Notes: generated from the letters alone by a model not told the origin. Counted from the stretch's first letter, positions 8,498 through 16,977 are shown. The stretch: 64,000 nt of DNA from JAIBJN01 sp963842305 (GCA_963842305.1 CAWJFW010000002.1:1194434-1258433); one strand, 5' to 3'. Program-made: numbers and translations.

Positions 8498-8585
8498 TCA
8501 GACTCCGACGCGAGCGGTTGAGGCCCGCGCGTAGAGCGAGCAGGCCCATGCACGCGATGAAACTCGCCTGTTGGCGTGCCCGGAT
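8498..8585 (-). pseudogene. Possible integrase C-terminal remnant
   Basis: On the minus strand a short stretch reads GHANRRVSSRAWACSLYARA before a TGA at 8498. It weakly echoes GHADAGFALRLYAKDA of the integrase remnant at 10701-11046, and it sits at the same place relative to the tRNA fragment and the GCTGACT pair. On protein likeness alone the match is marginal; position is what supports it. Confidence 0.3.
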
Positions 8586-8655
8586 CTACCGGATAACGGC
8601 GGAGCCGGCGCTAACCAAGATCGTGCGTTCGTCCTCGAGCGACACGCGGCTCGAC

Positions 8656-10359
8656 CTAGACGGCGTCGCCGGCGCGCTCGGCGGGGGCTCCGACGAGCGG
8701 CCCGACGCAGAAGTGCTCCATGTGCCGCTCGGCGAGCCGGCTGTGGTATTCGCCGAACTCCGCCGTGGCGTCCTTGCCGCCGTAGATGCGGGCCACGAAA
8801 GGCCCGCCCGGGTGGTGGTCCTTCCACTCGGTGAAGTCGTAGACCTTGCCGCGGATGACGACCCAGCAGTCGTCGAACGACGTGTGCTGCGCGAGCTCCT
8901 CGCGTGTGACGGGCCGGTCGCCGGTCCATGGCTTCGCCGGCTTCCAGAGGCTGCGGGCGATCTCCTGGCGCGCGCTGCCGAGCGCCTCGGTCCGCGAGCG
9001 GAAGTCCCACGGCCCGAGCTTCCTGAGCGGCAGCTTGTCGCCGATCTCGCGCGCGTCGAACGCGTAGATCCACGAGTCGTCGCTGCCCGCACGCTCGGTG
9101 TGATCGAAGACGGGGTAGTCTCGCTCGTTGACCGCCGCGAGGATCTGCCGGCGCTGAGGCGAGTCCGCCGGCTCGAGGTGCTTGAAGAGGAACTTCGACG
9201 CGAACTGGAAGCGCGTCGCGCGGTAGTAGCGCACGCGCTCGTAGTGCAACAGCGCGCGGTAGATGTCGCTGCCGTGGAGCTCGAAGCACTTCCCCAGTGC
9301 CGCGGCGTCCTCGAGGGCCTGCGCGGCGCCCTGGCCGAAGGTCGGCAGCATCGGGTGAGCGGCGTCACCCACCAGGCCCACGCGACCCTCCGTCCAGTTC
9401 TCGAGCGCGTCACGGTCGTAGAGCCCCCACTTCGTCGGGTTCTCCATCAGGCTCGTGAGTGCGACGACGTCGTCGTGACGGGGGTCCCCCTCGAACGCCG
9501 TGCTCATGATGCCGACCATCTCCTCGCGGTCGGCGGGGAACCAGTCGCCCTCTTCGCGCTCGAACTCGTCGGCGTTGGGCTCGTAGTAGGCGAGCCACAC
9601 GTTGAGCAGCTCGCCGCCGCGGACCCAGTACGTGAGCGTCTGCGCCGTCGGGGTCTCGCGGGTGTCCATCGACATCGTCTCGATGGGGTTGTGGTCGAGC
9701 GGGCTGCCGTCGGGCTTGCGCGCCGCGGCGACCTTGTCCCTCGGGACCAGACCGCGGTAGACGACGACCTCGGTCCAGCGCTTGGTCGACACGCCGGGCC
9801 AGACCGCATCCAGCACCCGGGAGTTGACGCCGTCGGCACCGATCAGCAGGTCGCCGGTCTCCATCGTGCCGTCGGAGAACGTCACGGTCACGGACTCGTC
9901 GTCCTGGCTCACGGCCTCCAGGCGCTTGGCCATGTGGACCTGGATCGGGCAGTTGACGCCCGTCTCCGGCGCGAACTCGAGGACCCGCTTGTAGAGGGCC
10001 ATCAGCAGGTCGAGGCGGTGCATGTGGTGGAAGCCGGCGTTGTCGCCGGCCGAGGTGTTGTGGTCGAGCGGCTTCCGCGTGATCGAGCCGTCCTCCCAGA
10101 CCATCCGCGTCTCGTGGAGGATCGCCGCCCTGCCGCCGTCGACTGCGCCGTCGGGGCCCTTGGGGTCACCGCCGTCGAGGTCGACGCCGAGCCACCGGCA
10201 CAGCCTTGCGCCGTTCGGGGGGATGTTCAGGCCCGCTCCCGCGGTGCTCGGCGTGCGCGTCTGCTCGAAGACGTCGATCGTCGTGAAGACGCCCGACTCC
10301 CGCAGCGCCAGAGCGGTCATCAGCCCCGCCATGCCACCACCTGCGATAAGTGCCCGCAA
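8656..10359 (-). CDS. FAD-dependent monooxygenase fused to a C-terminal cytochrome b5 domain, 567 aa
   Basis: The start is TTG 10359 with GGAGGGA just upstream; MRALIAGGGMAGLMTALAL then gives the Rossmann FAD motif. GADGVNSRVLDAVWPG and GRVGLVGDAAHPMLPTFGQG are the DG and GD motifs of group A flavin hydroxylases (salicylate or kynurenine hydroxylase type). From about residue 484 a second domain begins: VTREELAQHTSFDDCWVVIRG, then DHHPGG (His516) and EYHS (His539), the two heme ligands of cytochrome b5. The enzyme probably hydroxylates an aromatic or similar substrate, with the heme domain passing electrons. It stands alone between two tRNA-Gly fragments. Confidence 0.9.
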   Translation of the reverse strand: MRALIAGGGMAGLMTALALRESGVFTTIDVFEQTRTPSTAGAGLNIPPNGARLCRWLGVDLDGGDPKGPDGAVDGGRAAILHETRMVWEDGSITRKPLDHNTSAGDNAGFHHMHRLDLLMALYKRVLEFAPETGVNCPIQVHMAKRLEAVSQDDESVTVTFSDGTMETGDLLIGADGVNSRVLDAVWPGVSTKRWTEVVVYRGLVPRDKVAAARKPDGSPLDHNPIETMSMDTRETPTAQTLTYWVRGGELLNVWLAYYEPNADEFEREEGDWFPADREEMVGIMSTAFEGDPRHDDVVALTSLMENPTKWGLYDRDALENWTEGRVGLVGDAAHPMLPTFGQGAAQALEDAAALGKCFELHGSDIYRALLHYERVRYYRATRFQFASKFLFKHLEPADSPQRRQILAAVNERDYPVFDHTERAGSDDSWIYAFDAREIGDKLPLRKLGPWDFRSRTEALGSARQEIARSLWKPAKPWTGDRPVTREELAQHTSFDDCWVVIRGKVYDFTEWKDHHPGGPFVARIYGGKDATAEFGEYHSRLAERHMEHFCVGPLVGAPAERAGDAV

Positions 10360-10534
10360 GAAGTCCCTCCAGTTCCTCTCCGTGGGTGGCGTCCGACCGC
10401 GCGTGCGGCGCACGCCGCCGGCGACTGTAGCCCGGAACCATCGGGAGGACAAGTTGACGGCACGAAGGCCGAAGCGCGGCTGATCACTGTCGGGCGGAAC
10501 CCTTCGCACCGCCGTTTCCAGCGGGTTTCGTAAA

Positions 10535-10576
10535 GCGGATGAAGTGACTCGAACCCTCGACCTTCTGCATGGCAAG
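10535..10576 (-). repeat. tRNA-Gly 3'-half fragment (attachment-site-like), third copy
   Basis: 42 nt match the intact tRNA-Gly from anticodon loop to acceptor. It shares the GAGGG T-stem variant with the 8321 copy, plus one further unpaired change (CACTT). Half of the tRNA terminator (GCCGTTTCCAGCGGGTTTC) is still visible at 10511-10529. An integrase remnant follows about 125 nt away, the classic order of attachment site and int. Confidence 0.75.
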
Positions 10577-10682
10577 GAGCGGGCGCGACGAGACAGTGAC
10601 CGCCAGCGAGCGACAGACCGCATCGCTCCACGGTTTCGCTGCCCGCTCGTGCGCCCGCAACCGCCAGCAACCGACAGCGAAA

Positions 10683-10701
10683 GCTGACTGAAAAGCTGAC
10701 T
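10683..10701. repeat. GCTGACT direct repeat pair, site 2
   Basis: GCTGACT at 10683-10689 and 10695-10701, again 12 bp apart, lies between the tRNA fragment and the integrase stop codon. Surrounding bases (CCAGCAACCGAC before, GAAA between, CTCA or CTAA after) also resemble site 1. Confidence 0.5.
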
Positions 10702-11046
10702 CACCGGCCGACTCCTGCACGAGCGGCGCGGTCGAGCACGTCGGCGGCGAGCGCGGCGTCGTCCGAGCGTCCTTCGCGTACAGCCTGAGCGCGAAACCCG
10801 CGTCGGCGTGGCCGATGATTCGCGCGAGCGTTGTGCTCGGCACCTGCAAGTCGGTTGCAAGCGCGGAAGCGGCGGAGTGCCGGAATGAATGCCATGAAAG
10901 CCGTGCCTCCGTCGCGTCCATGCCCGCCCTCGCCTTCGCGTCACTGAGCGCACGCCGCAGGTTGCGCTCCTGCACTGCCCGGCCCTCGGCGGTGCCGATG
11001 ACAAAGTCGCCGGGCGAGTATGCGGTGAGCCCAGCCACCACTCCAC
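10701..11046 (-). pseudogene. Tyrosine recombinase (integrase) remnant, C-terminal half with a frameshift
   Basis: The fragment shows the H-x2-R box (SWHSFRHSAASALA), the following GHA box (RIIGHADAGFA) and the catalytic Tyr context (LRLYAKD). Just after YAKD the reading must shift frame to reach the natural ending DDAALAADVLDRAARAGVGR and a TGA at 10701. The N-terminal half and the first catalytic Arg are gone; typA begins at 11078 on the other strand. It is the dead integrase of an element inserted at tRNA-Gly. Confidence 0.8.
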
Positions 11047-11077
11047 GAGCCGCCGACGCAACGCTAGGCTCGCCGGG

Positions 11078-12916
11078 ATGCCTCTGCGAGCAGACATCCG
11101 CAACGTCGCCATCGTCGCCCACGTCGACCACGGGAAGACGACGCTCGTCGACGCCATGCTCTGGCAGTCCGGCTCCTTCCGGGAGAACGAGGACGTGGCC
11201 GAGCGCGTGCTCGATTCCATGGACCTCGAACGCGAGAAGGGCATCACGATCCTCGCCAAGAACACGGCCGTTCGCCACGGCGGCCTCAAGATCAACATCG
11301 TCGACACGCCTGGCCACGCGGACTTCGGCGGCGAGGTCGAGCGCGGCCTGACGATGGTGGACGGCATCCTCCTCCTCGTCGACGCGAGCGAGGGGCCGCT
11401 CCCGCAGACGCGCTTCGTCCTGCGCAAGGCGCTCGAGGCGCGCCTACCCGTGATCCTCGTCGTCAACAAGGTCGACCGGCCGGACGCGCGGATCGCCGAG
11501 GTCGTGGACGAGGTCTACGCGCTCTTCCTTGACCTCGACGCCGACGAGAGCCAGATCGAGTTCCCGATCGTCTACGCGAACGCGCGCGCCGGGCAGGCCG
11601 GCCTTGTGGCGGACGAGCTCGCGCCCGACCTCGAGCCGCTCTTCGAAGTCCTGGCCGCGCACATCCCGGCGCCGTCCTTCACAGAGGGCCGTCCGCTGCA
11701 GGCATTGGTGACCAACCTTGACGCCTCGCCCTATCTCGGACGGCTCGCGCTCTGCCGCGTCTTCGAGGGGACGATCCGACAGGGCCAGCAGATCGCCTGG
11801 TGCCGCGCCGACGGGTCGATCGAACGCGCCAAGGTCACCGGGCTCTACGTCAGCGAGGCGCTCGACCGGGTCTCTGCCGAGGAGGCCGGGCCGGGCGAGC
11901 TGATCGCCGTCGCCGGGATCCCGGAGGTGACGATCGGCGAGACCCTCGCCGACCCGGACGACCCGCACCCGCTCCCCGTCATCGGCGTCGACGAGCCGAG
12001 CCTCGCGATGACGGTCGGGATCAACACCTCTCCCCTCTCCGGCCGAGACGGCGACAAGCTGACCGCGAGCATGGTCAAGGCGCGGCTCGACCAGGAGCTC
12101 GTTGGCAACGTCTCGCTCCGCGTGCTTCCGGTCGAGCGGCCGGAGGTCTGGGAGGTGCAGGGCCGCGGCGAGCTCCAGCTTGCAGTGCTCGTCGAGATCA
12201 TGCGTCGCGAGGGCTTCGAGCTCACCGTCGGGAAGCCCGAGGTCGTAACGCGCGAGATCGACGGCAAGCGGCACGAGCCGGTCGAGCGCCTCGCCATCGA
12301 CGTGCCGGAGGACTACGTCGGAGTGATCACGCAGCTCCTCGCACTCCGCAAGGGCCGGCTCGAGCAGATGGTCAACCACGGCACCGGCTGGGTGCGGATG
12401 GAGTACCTCGTGCCCGCGCGCGGGCTGATCGGCTTTCGCACCGAGTTCCTCACCGAGACGCGTGGCACGGGCATCCTCCACCACGTCTTCGACGGCTACG
12501 AGCCGTGGCACGGGGAGATGCGGACGCGCCCGACGGGCAGCCTCGTCGCCGACCGCCGCGGCCTGGCGACGTCGTTCGCGCTCCTGAACCTGCAGGAGCG
12601 GGGCCAGCTCTTCATCGGCCCGGGCGCCGAAGTCTACGAGGGCATGGTCGTCGGCGAGAACGCGCGCACCGAGGATCTCGACATCAACGCGACCAAGGAG
12701 AAGAAGCTGACGAACATGCGTTCCTCGACCGCAGACGAGCTCGTGCGCCTGATCCCCCCGCGGCCCCTGTCATTGGAGCAAGCGCTCGAGTTGATCCGCG
12801 AGGACGAGTGCGTCGAGGTGACGCCAAGCTTCATCCGCCTACGGAAGGTGGAGCTGTCAGCACAGAAGCGGCAGTCGGCGGCTTCCAAGAAGGCGCGAGG
12901 GCTGGCAGCCGTTTGA
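11078..12916 (+). CDS. typA: Ribosome-associated translational GTPase TypA/BipA, 612 aa
   Basis: GTPase motifs are complete: AHVDHGKTT (residues 14-22), KGITI switch I, DTPGHADFGGEVERG, NKVDRPDAR. The EF-G-like domains II, III and V follow, then the TypA-specific C-terminal domain (TNMRSSTADELVRLIPPRPL, SLEQALELIREDECVEVTP). Length is normal. TypA binds the 70S ribosome and helps ribosome assembly under stress. The position is odd: a housekeeping gene between an integrase remnant and the intact tRNA-Gly, inside a run of attachment-like repeats. Confidence 0.97.
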   Translation: MPLRADIRNVAIVAHVDHGKTTLVDAMLWQSGSFRENEDVAERVLDSMDLEREKGITILAKNTAVRHGGLKINIVDTPGHADFGGEVERGLTMVDGILLLVDASEGPLPQTRFVLRKALEARLPVILVVNKVDRPDARIAEVVDEVYALFLDLDADESQIEFPIVYANARAGQAGLVADELAPDLEPLFEVLAAHIPAPSFTEGRPLQALVTNLDASPYLGRLALCRVFEGTIRQGQQIAWCRADGSIERAKVTGLYVSEALDRVSAEEAGPGELIAVAGIPEVTIGETLADPDDPHPLPVIGVDEPSLAMTVGINTSPLSGRDGDKLTASMVKARLDQELVGNVSLRVLPVERPEVWEVQGRGELQLAVLVEIMRREGFELTVGKPEVVTREIDGKRHEPVERLAIDVPEDYVGVITQLLALRKGRLEQMVNHGTGWVRMEYLVPARGLIGFRTEFLTETRGTGILHHVFDGYEPWHGEMRTRPTGSLVADRRGLATSFALLNLQERGQLFIGPGAEVYEGMVVGENARTEDLDINATKEKKLTNMRSSTADELVRLIPPRPLSLEQALELIREDECVEVTPSFIRLRKVELSAQKRQSAASKKARGLAAV

Positions 12917-13018
12917 CTAATGCGGAGCGAGTCAATGTGTCTCGTCACATACATCGCCCGCATTTCCGCGCGCCAGGTAAGCGCCGCGCCTCTCCGAGTC
13001 GCATCCAGCCAGCCGATC

Positions 13019-13036
13019 ACTGACTAGAAGCTGACT
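13019..13036. repeat. CTGACT direct repeat pair, site 3 (variant)
   Basis: ACTGACT (13019-13025) and GCTGACT (13030-13036) lie 11 bp apart, on the terminator side of the intact tRNA-Gly, where the opposite arm of an element would end. Together with sites 1 and 2 they suggest arm sites on both sides. Confidence 0.4.
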
Positions 13037-13078
13037 AACGGCCTCTCAGCGCGCACCCGTCGGCGACGCGGCCACGAG

Positions 13079-13103
13079 AAAACCCGCCGTTTCCAGCGGG
13101 TTT
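13079..13103 (-). terminator. tRNA-Gly terminator
   Basis: On the minus strand AAACCCGC and GCGGGTTT pair around a short loop and are followed by TTCTCG. It is 5 nt beyond the tRNA 3' end and is the likely parent of the hairpin near 1936 and the half-hairpin near 10511. Confidence 0.65.
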
Positions 13104-13108
13104 CTGAG

Positions 13109-13182
13109 AGCGGATGATGGGACTCGAACCCACGACCTTCTGCATGGCAAGCAGACGCTCTAGCCAACTGAGCTACATCCGC
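13109..13182 (-). tRNA. tRNA-Gly(GCC)
   Basis: A 74-nt cloverleaf folds cleanly: acceptor GCGGATG/CATCCGC, D arm GCTC/GAGC, anticodon stem TCTGC/GCAGA with loop TTGCCAT (anticodon GCC), T arm GTGGG TTCGAGT CCCAT. CCA is not encoded. It lies between typA and the RNase H gene. Three 3' fragments of this tRNA occur to the left, so it is a likely integration hot spot. Confidence 0.96.
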
Positions 13183-13206
13183 ACGCGGGTCGATTATACC
13201 GGCGGC

Positions 13207-13608
13207 TCACAAAGCGGCATCGAGCGCCTCGTTGACGAGGCTGTCCGCGAGCTCGTTGTGCTCGCGCCGCACGGCCGTGTAGCGGACGTCGCCGATCTCG
13301 CGGGCGAGCCGTGCCGCCTCCAATGAGAGCTCGCGTAGCGCGGCGTTCTTCACCTTGTACTCGCCCCGCATCTGCTTCACGAGGAGCTCGGAGTCGGACA
13401 CGACCTCGAGCTCGTCCACGCCCCGGTCGCGTGCCGCCTCGAGCCCCGCGAGCAGGGCGCGGTACTCGGCGACGTTGTTGGTCGCGACGCCGATTGCCTC
13501 GCCATGGGCGGCAAGGACCGTCCCGTCGTCGCCCTCGAGGACGTAGGCGGACGCGGCCGGCCCGGGGTTGCCCCGCGCGCCTCCGTCGGTGAAGAGGCGC
13601 GCCCGCAC
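13207..13608 (-). CDS. Ribonuclease HI family protein, 133 aa
   Basis: RNase H fold with all acidic residues in place: FTDGGARGNPGP, NNVAEYRALLAGLE, VVSDSELLVKQM, REHNELADSLVN. It would cut RNA in RNA/DNA hybrids. The length fits the short prokaryotic type (as in SCO2299-like or Sulfolobus proteins) that lacks the basic handle of E. coli RNase HI. GTG 13608 lies directly after the stop of the aldehyde dehydrogenase (GACTAGGTG), so the two genes are probably co-transcribed and coupled. Confidence 0.92.
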   Translation of the reverse strand: MRARLFTDGGARGNPGPAASAYVLEGDDGTVLAAHGEAIGVATNNVAEYRALLAGLEAARDRGVDELEVVSDSELLVKQMRGEYKVKNAALRELSLEAARLAREIGDVRYTAVRREHNELADSLVNEALDAAL

Positions 13609-15099
13609 CTAGTCGATCTGGGCGCGCTGGAGCTTGCCGGAGTAGTCCACATAGATCGACTTCCACTCGGTGTAGAAGTCGAGCGCGGCCTGTCCCGCCT
13701 CGCGATGGCCGTTTCCGGTGCCCTTGGTCCCGCCGAACGGAAGATGAACCTCGGCGCCGGTGGTCCCCGCGTTGATGTACGTGATGCCGGCGTTCAGATC
13801 GCGCATCGCCTGGAACGCCTTGTTGACGTCGCTCGTGAAGATCGACGACGAGAGGCCGAACTCGATGCCGTTGGCGATCGCGATCGCCTCGTCCACGTCG
13901 GTCGCGCGGATGAGCGCGGTCGTCGGGCCGAAGATCTCCTCCTGAGCGATCCGCATTCCCGGCTCGACGTCTCCGAAGATCGTGGGACGGTAGAACGAGC
14001 CCTTGTCGAGCCCGTCTCCCGTCGCGACCTCGCCGCCGGTGAGAAGGGTCGCGCCCTCGTCCTTGCCGATCTCGGTGTACGAGTGGATCTTCTCCAGCGC
14101 GGAGCGGTTGACGACCGGCCCGACGTCCGTCGAGTCCTCGAGGCCGTCGCCGAGGCGGAGCTTCTCGGTTTGCTCGACGAGCCTCGAGGCGAGGGCGTCG
14201 TAGACGGACCTGCCGGCGATGACGCGGCTCGCCGCGGTGCAGCGCTGCCCCGACGTGCCGAACGCCGACCAGATGATCCCCTCGACCGCGAGGTCGAGGT
14301 CGGCGTCGTCCATGACGATGATGGCGTTCTTTCCGCCGAGCTCCAGGTGGATGTGCTTCAGGTACGCGGCGCCGTTCTCGGCCGTCTTGATCCCGACCTC
14401 GCGCGAGCCGGTGAGCGAGATGAGCGGCACGTCGGGGTGCTTCACCAGACGCTCGCCGACCGACTCGCCGCCGCCGTGGACGATGTTGAGTACGCCCGCC
14501 GGGAGGCCGGCCTCGGCGAAGATCTCCACGAAACGCTGGCCGAGCAGCGGCGTGTCGCGGGCGGGCTTGAAGACCACCGTATTCCCGCAGACGAGCGCGG
14601 GCGCGATCTTCCAGCTCGGGATGGCGATGGGGAAGTTCCACGGCGTGATCGCACCGACGACGCCGACCGGCATGCGCACGCTCATCTGGAACTTGTCCGG
14701 CATCTCCGACGGCGTCGTCTGGCCGAAGAGCCGGCGGCCCTCGCCGGCCATGTAGAAGGTCATGTCGATCGCCTCCTGCACGTCGCCGCCCGCCTCGGCG
14801 CGCACCTTGCCCATTTCGCGCACCATCAGCTCGGTCAGCTCGTCCTTGCGATCGACGAATCGCTGGGCGACGCGGAAGAGGATCTCGCCGCGCCGCGGTG
14901 CGGGCGTCAGGCGCCAGTCCTCGTAGGCGTCCTTTGCGGCCTCGACCGCGCGGTCGACGTCGGCCTCGGTCGAGCGCGGGAACGTTCCGAGCGTCTCGCC
15001 GGTAGCCGGGCTCGTCGTCTCGAACGTCTCCTCGCCGGAGGCGTCCACCCACTCGCCGCCGATGTAGTTCTTCGAAGTCTCTGTCGCTGCGGTCGCCAT
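13609..15099 (-). CDS. NAD(P)-dependent aldehyde dehydrogenase, 496 aa
   Basis: ATG 15099 has AAGGAG upstream. ALDH motifs: TPWNFPIAIPSWKIAPALVC, KPA at 178-180 (cofactor), catalytic Glu253 in LELGGKN, catalytic Cys287 in GTSGQRCTAA, EEIFGPTTALI and the C-terminal PFGGTKGTGNGHREAG. Gene order with RNase H suggests no specific pathway. The ending (LDFYTEWKSIYVDYSGKLQR) resembles alpha-aminoadipic or ketoglutaric semialdehyde dehydrogenase relatives, a tentative link. Confidence 0.95.
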   Translation of the reverse strand: MATAATETSKNYIGGEWVDASGEETFETTSPATGETLGTFPRSTEADVDRAVEAAKDAYEDWRLTPAPRRGEILFRVAQRFVDRKDELTELMVREMGKVRAEAGGDVQEAIDMTFYMAGEGRRLFGQTTPSEMPDKFQMSVRMPVGVVGAITPWNFPIAIPSWKIAPALVCGNTVVFKPARDTPLLGQRFVEIFAEAGLPAGVLNIVHGGGESVGERLVKHPDVPLISLTGSREVGIKTAENGAAYLKHIHLELGGKNAIIVMDDADLDLAVEGIIWSAFGTSGQRCTAASRVIAGRSVYDALASRLVEQTEKLRLGDGLEDSTDVGPVVNRSALEKIHSYTEIGKDEGATLLTGGEVATGDGLDKGSFYRPTIFGDVEPGMRIAQEEIFGPTTALIRATDVDEAIAIANGIEFGLSSSIFTSDVNKAFQAMRDLNAGITYINAGTTGAEVHLPFGGTKGTGNGHREAGQAALDFYTEWKSIYVDYSGKLQRAQID

Positions 15100-15144
15100 C
15101 TCGCTCCTTGTCGTTTTTCCGCCGACGATTCTAGGCTTCGCATC

Positions 15145-15543
15145 GTGCCCGCCGTCGGTGACAAGGCCAGCCGAGCCAGGCTCGTGCGCCTCGAGGACAT
15201 CGAGCTCTTCACCGAGCTGACGGGCGATCGCAATCCGCTGCACTACGACGAGGCAGCGGCGGCGCGCTCGCGCTTCGGCGGAATCATCGTGCAAGGCGGA
15301 GTCACCACGGGGCTTCTGAACGCCGTCGTAGCCGAGGACCTTCCGGGCCCGGGAAGCGTCTTCCTGCACGTCGACTGGAGCTTCAAGGCGCCCGTGCGAC
15401 CCGGAGACGAGATCACCGCCGAGGTCGAGGTGCTCGAGGCGCGCACCGACAAGCCGATCACGACCCTTCGCACCACGATCGCGAACCAGGACGGGACGAT
15501 CGTCCTCGACGGTACGGCGCTCGTATGGACCGAGCCGATCTAG
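15145..15543 (+). CDS. MaoC-like (R)-enoyl-CoA hydratase, hot-dog fold, 132 aa
   Basis: GTG 15145 starts a protein with the hydratase-2 motif TELTGDRNPLHYDEAAAARS, then GGIIVQGGVTTGLLNAV; the Asp and His in GDRNPLHYD are the catalytic pair. VFLHVDWSFKAPVRPGDEITAEVEV completes the fold. Length matches PhaJ-type single-domain enzymes. It would hydrate trans-2-enoyl-CoA to (R)-3-hydroxyacyl-CoA. It is divergent from the aldehyde dehydrogenase (46 nt between starts) and overlaps the MFS gene by 19 nt. Confidence 0.9.
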   Translation: MPAVGDKASRARLVRLEDIELFTELTGDRNPLHYDEAAAARSRFGGIIVQGGVTTGLLNAVVAEDLPGPGSVFLHVDWSFKAPVRPGDEITAEVEVLEARTDKPITTLRTTIANQDGTIVLDGTALVWTEPI

Positions 15544-16709
15544 ACAACCTCGCCGCGCCGCCCGGGCGTGCGCGAGCGCTCGCGCTCCTTGCCGTGTCCC
15601 TCGTGCTGGCGATGACGACCTGGTTCTCAGCGAGCGCGGTCGTACCGCAGCTCCGCGCCGACTGGGATCTCGGAGACACGGCCGCAGCCTGGCTCACGAT
15701 CGCCGTTCAGCTCGGGTTCGTCGCCGGCGCGCTCGTCTCAAGCGTCCTCAACGTCGCGGACGTCGTCGCACCGCGGCTCGTCATCCTCACCGGCGCTGCG
15801 GGTGCAGCCGCCGCGAACGTCCTCCTCGCCGGGGTCTCGAGCGCGGGCCCGGCCATCCCCCTCCGGTTCTTGACCGGCTTCTTTCTCGCCGGCGTCTACC
15901 CGCCCGCGCTCAAGCTGATGGCGACCTGGTTCCGGCGCGGCCGCGGCACGGCGCTCGGAATCCTCGTGGGCGCCCTCACCCTCGGCTCGGCCACCCCCCA
16001 CCTCGTCAACGCCCTCGGAGGACTCGACTGGCGCACGGTCGTCTACGCGACGTCGGCGCTGACGCTCGCCGGCGGTCTCATCGCGCTGACCGTGCGAGAC
16101 GGCCCGTACCCGTTCCCGCCGGCGACGTTCGACCCGCACCAGGCGCGCCGGGTCTTCGCCAACCGGGGGGTTCGCCTCGCGAGCCTCGGCTACTTCGGCC
16201 ACATGTGGGAGCTCTATGCGATGTGGGCGTGGTTCGTCGTCTTCTACTCCACCAACGTCGACTCGGGCGCGGCCGCCGCGTACGCGACCTTCGCGGTGAT
16301 CGCTGCGGGTGCCGCCGGCTGCTGGGTCGGCGGCGTTCTCGGCGATCGGATCGGTCGCCCGGAGACGACCGCTCTCGCCATGGCGGTGTCCGGGGCCTGC
16401 GCGCTCGTGATCGGGCTCTTCCTGGACGCTCCTGCGTGGGCCGTCCTCGCCGTGGGACTGGTCTGGGGATTTACCGTCGTGGCCGACTCGGCGCAGTTTT
16501 CGACCCTTGTCACCGAGTACGCCGACCAGGCCTATGTCGGTACGGCACTGACAATGCAGCTGGCGGTCGGCTTCACGCTCACCGTGGCGACGATCTGGCT
16601 GATGCCGGTCTTCGCCGACGCCGTCGGCTGGCGCTGGGCGTTTGCATTCCTCGTGCCAGGGCCCGCCCTCGGCGTCGTCGCGATGCTGAGGCTGCGAGCC
16701 GCGGACTAG
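15525..16709 (+). CDS. MFS transporter, 394 aa
   Basis: About 12 hydrophobic segments with the two-half layout of the family. Between helices 2 and 3 the usual basic motif A is weak, while FLAGVYPPALKLMATWFRRGRGTALGILVGALTLGSATPH resembles the nitrate/nitrite and cyanate (NarK/CynX-like) branch. The gene overlaps the MaoC gene by 19 nt, so the two are translated together. Substrate unknown; perhaps a carboxylic acid given the neighbour. Confidence 0.9.
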   Translation: MDRADLDNLAAPPGRARALALLAVSLVLAMTTWFSASAVVPQLRADWDLGDTAAAWLTIAVQLGFVAGALVSSVLNVADVVAPRLVILTGAAGAAAANVLLAGVSSAGPAIPLRFLTGFFLAGVYPPALKLMATWFRRGRGTALGILVGALTLGSATPHLVNALGGLDWRTVVYATSALTLAGGLIALTVRDGPYPFPPATFDPHQARRVFANRGVRLASLGYFGHMWELYAMWAWFVVFYSTNVDSGAAAAYATFAVIAAGAAGCWVGGVLGDRIGRPETTALAMAVSGACALVIGLFLDAPAWAVLAVGLVWGFTVVADSAQFSTLVTEYADQAYVGTALTMQLAVGFTLTVATIWLMPVFADAVGWRWAFAFLVPGPALGVVAMLRLRAAD

Positions 16710-16715
16710 GAGGGC

Positions 16716-16946
16716 CTAGGCCGCTTCGTCGGGGAGATCCGTCGAAGGAAACGTGCCGGGCCGGGCCCGGCGGCGGTCGCGGATCGTCCGCTTCTCGCCC
16801 ACGGGCGGCTCGCCTCCATGTCGCCGTCGATCCGGCCCGGATCGACGGTCGACGATGACCTCGACGTTCGGGTTTTCCTTGTAGTGCTCGACGAGCTTGT
16901 CGAAAAGCTCCGTCTCGAGCTCCGGGGGGATGACGCAGTAGATCAT
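16716..16946 (-). CDS. Small basic protein with a repeated DRR motif, 76 aa
   Basis: ATG 16946 starts MIYCVIPPELETELFDKLVE; EHYKENPNVEVIVDRRSGPDRRR follows, and a second basic block (KRTIRDRRRARPG) comes after it. Proteins with this VIVDRR.G.DRR signature occur widely in actinobacteria and some other phyla, without assigned function to my knowledge. It lies 31 nt downstream of the zinc-ribbon gene, so co-transcription is likely. Convergent with the MFS gene. Confidence 0.7.
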   Translation of the reverse strand: MIYCVIPPELETELFDKLVEHYKENPNVEVIVDRRSGPDRRRHGGEPPVGEKRTIRDRRRARPGTFPSTDLPDEAA

Positions 16947-16977
16947 CGACTTTTGTATCGGCAACCCCGGCGCAGCC

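Noticed and set aside
8518..10533. 671-codon plus-strand frame opposite the FAD monooxygenase
   Set aside because: Low-complexity, Arg/Val/Leu-rich antisense of a well-supported gene.
10360..11469. N-terminal extension of the monooxygenase frame by 370 codons
   Set aside because: Runs through the tRNA fragment, integrase remnant and typA antisense; the TTG start with ribosome site at 10359 fits the FAD motif.
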